From Candidatus Thorarchaeota archaeon (lineage in GTDB: Archaea > Asgardarchaeota > Thorarchaeia > Thorarchaeales > Thorarchaeaceae), in contig DAOWNS010000129.1 in assembly GCA_030642465.1 (NCBI GenBank), positions 1-5,650 of the forward strand: 5,650 bases of DNA, written 5' to 3'. Each line of letters starts with the position of its first letter. Within the stretch, counting starts at the first letter, position 1. The translations under genes were made by a program, and so were the position numbers. Below, one piece after another: positions 4,851-5,650 of this stretch. The notes beneath the pieces are model-generated. The model did no database searches, was not told the origin of the DNA, and saw only the letters and a list, made by a program, of their open reading frames with translations.

Positions 4851-5650
4851 CCAGATCAACTACCATCTGGTATTCATACGGGGCACTGTCTCTTACTCGT
4901 CGAACGTGTAGAACCTCAGAAGCGTCCTTTCCTGCCTCCCTTACGAGCCTCGAAACCTTGCTTACAATCTCATCCTCAGGGTTCTCACCAGCTCCGAAAT
5001 CATAATAGTGCAGTATTCCGCCATTTCTGAGGGTTTGGCATGCATCCGCGATGAACTCGAAAGCCCCTGAGGGGTGATTCATTATCACACGGTCCACATC
5101 ATGGTCGAAATTCGCAGGAGCGTACTCGTGCGCATCCGCAACAACTGGTTCTATTGTGCCCATCAGCTTGTTCATTGCCATGCTCTCATGAAGGAGCTCT
5201 ATTGCCAAGGGGTTGATGTCAATAGCAATCACACGCGCATTCTGTTTGCGCGCTATATGTAGCGCAAATGGACCAACGCCGGTAAACATGTCGACAACGA
5301 CCTCGCCCGCATCTACCTGATTTGAAACCCTGTTGTGCTCTTCCAGGAGTCTTGGACTGAAGTAAGCATTCGCGAGGTCAACTGCAATCTTGCAGCCATA
5401 CTCAGTGTGAACTGTCCTAGTCGTGTCCACTCCGGCTAGCAGTTTGTACTCCCGCACCCGAAACGCTCCGGCAATCGCTCCCTTCTTAGCTAGGACAGTT
5501 GAGAAATTACTATGTACAGTCCGGAAAGCTTTCCCAATATTGAAGGAATGTGCCTCAATCTCCTCAGGTATCTCAAGAACAGCAATATCGCCAATGAGAT
5601 CGTAAGCCCGTGGAAGGAAACCAATCTCTTTCGGACTCAGGATTCCATCA
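4840..5650 (-). CDS. trm5: tRNA (guanine(37)-N1)-methyltransferase Trm5 (5' partial)
   Basis: Methylates N1 of G37, 3' of the anticodon, using SAM. m1G37 prevents frameshifting and, on tRNA-Phe, is the substrate of TYW1. The frame stays open to the right edge, so 269 residues are present and the N-terminus (including any D1 domain) is missing. Numbering from the first full codon at 5649: D2 domain from AYDLIGDIAVLEIPEE (15-30), then GAFRVREYKLLAG (61-73), TEYGCKIAVDL (82-92), YFSPRLLEE (96-104), SAM motif I VVVDMFTGVGPF (117-128), AIDINPLA (142-149), and the catalytic-site loop DRVIMNHPSGAFEF (186-199), ending HYYDF (214-218). Arg64, Tyr96, Glu104 and Asn191 correspond, by my recalled alignment, to M. 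jannaschii Arg145, Tyr177, Glu185 and Asn265. Arg64 lies just before the in-frame GTG at 5457, so that GTG cannot be the start. The Asn-x-Pro loop favours Trm5 over TYW2/Taw2. Trm5a/Taw22 bifunctionality cannot be excluded. Confidence 0.93.
   Translation of the reverse strand, partial: DGILSPKEIGFLPRAYDLIGDIAVLEIPEEIEAHSFNIGKAFRTVHSNFSTVLAKKGAIAGAFRVREYKLLAGVDTTRTVHTEYGCKIAVDLANAYFSPRLLEEHNRVSNQVDAGEVVVDMFTGVGPFALHIARKQNARVIAIDINPLAIELLHESMAMNKLMGTIEPVVADAHEYAPANFDHDVDRVIMNHPSGAFEFIADACQTLRNGGILHYYDFGAGENPEDEIVSKVSRLVREAGKDASEVLHVRRVRDSAPYEYQMVVDLVIS

Noticed and set aside
5072..5092. Assignment of the - strand methyltransferase as TYW2/Taw2
   Set aside because: Taw2 proteins lack the Asn-x-Pro loop; this protein has N-H-P plus the YFSPRLxxE motif of Trm5.
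4840..5457. Trm5 as a complete 205-residue protein from GTG 5457
   Set aside because: The frame is open to the window edge and the 64 upstream residues match the Trm5 D2 domain, including the arginine aligned with the catalytic Arg. The GTG is an internal Val codon.

Overview
The window looks like chromosomal DNA from an archaeon. It carries TYW1 (wyosine synthesis), Trm5-type m1G37 tRNA methyltransferase, CTP-dependent riboflavin kinase, an archaeal translin and a DUF371 protein. This combination is characteristic of Archaea, and the last three are not expected in bacteria. Mid-range GC and gene content would fit an Asgard (for example Thorarchaeota-like) or a euryarchaeal lineage, but I cannot fix the phylum from the sequence alone. 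Coding density is very high. There are no mobile elements, CRISPR arrays, RNA genes or long repeats, and no stretch over 300 bases lacks a gene.

Left part (1-2879, + strand): three co-directional genes, probably one operon. They are a 5'-truncated B12-binding/radical SAM protein of the MJ1487 type (function unknown), TYW1 (4-demethylwyosine synthase), and a translin/C3PO-family RNA-binding protein. A 127-bp spacer (2880-3006) follows and holds a candidate promoter for the next gene.

Middle part (3007-4366): a riboflavin kinase with an N-terminal winged-helix domain (RbkR-like architecture, so possibly also a transcription factor) runs tail-to-tail into a protein-L-isoaspartate O-methyltransferase on the - strand. 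Only 1 nt separates the two stop codons.

Right part (4367-5650): a 58-bp divergent spacer with one central A-rich TATA-like element separates pcm from a DUF371 gene. The DUF371 gene converges on, and overlaps by 11 bp, a - strand Trm5 gene whose N-terminus lies beyond the right edge.

Functional theme: Trm5 (G37 to m1G37) and TYW1 (m1G37 to imG-14) catalyse consecutive steps on tRNA-Phe and sit within about 2.6 kb of each other. The translin protein adds an RNA-related partner next to TYW1. The most open question is the radical SAM/B12 protein directly upstream of TYW1. I see no clearly new defence or mobile system here; the novelty lies in gene context, the HTH-kinase, the DUF371 internal duplication and the compact gene junctions.
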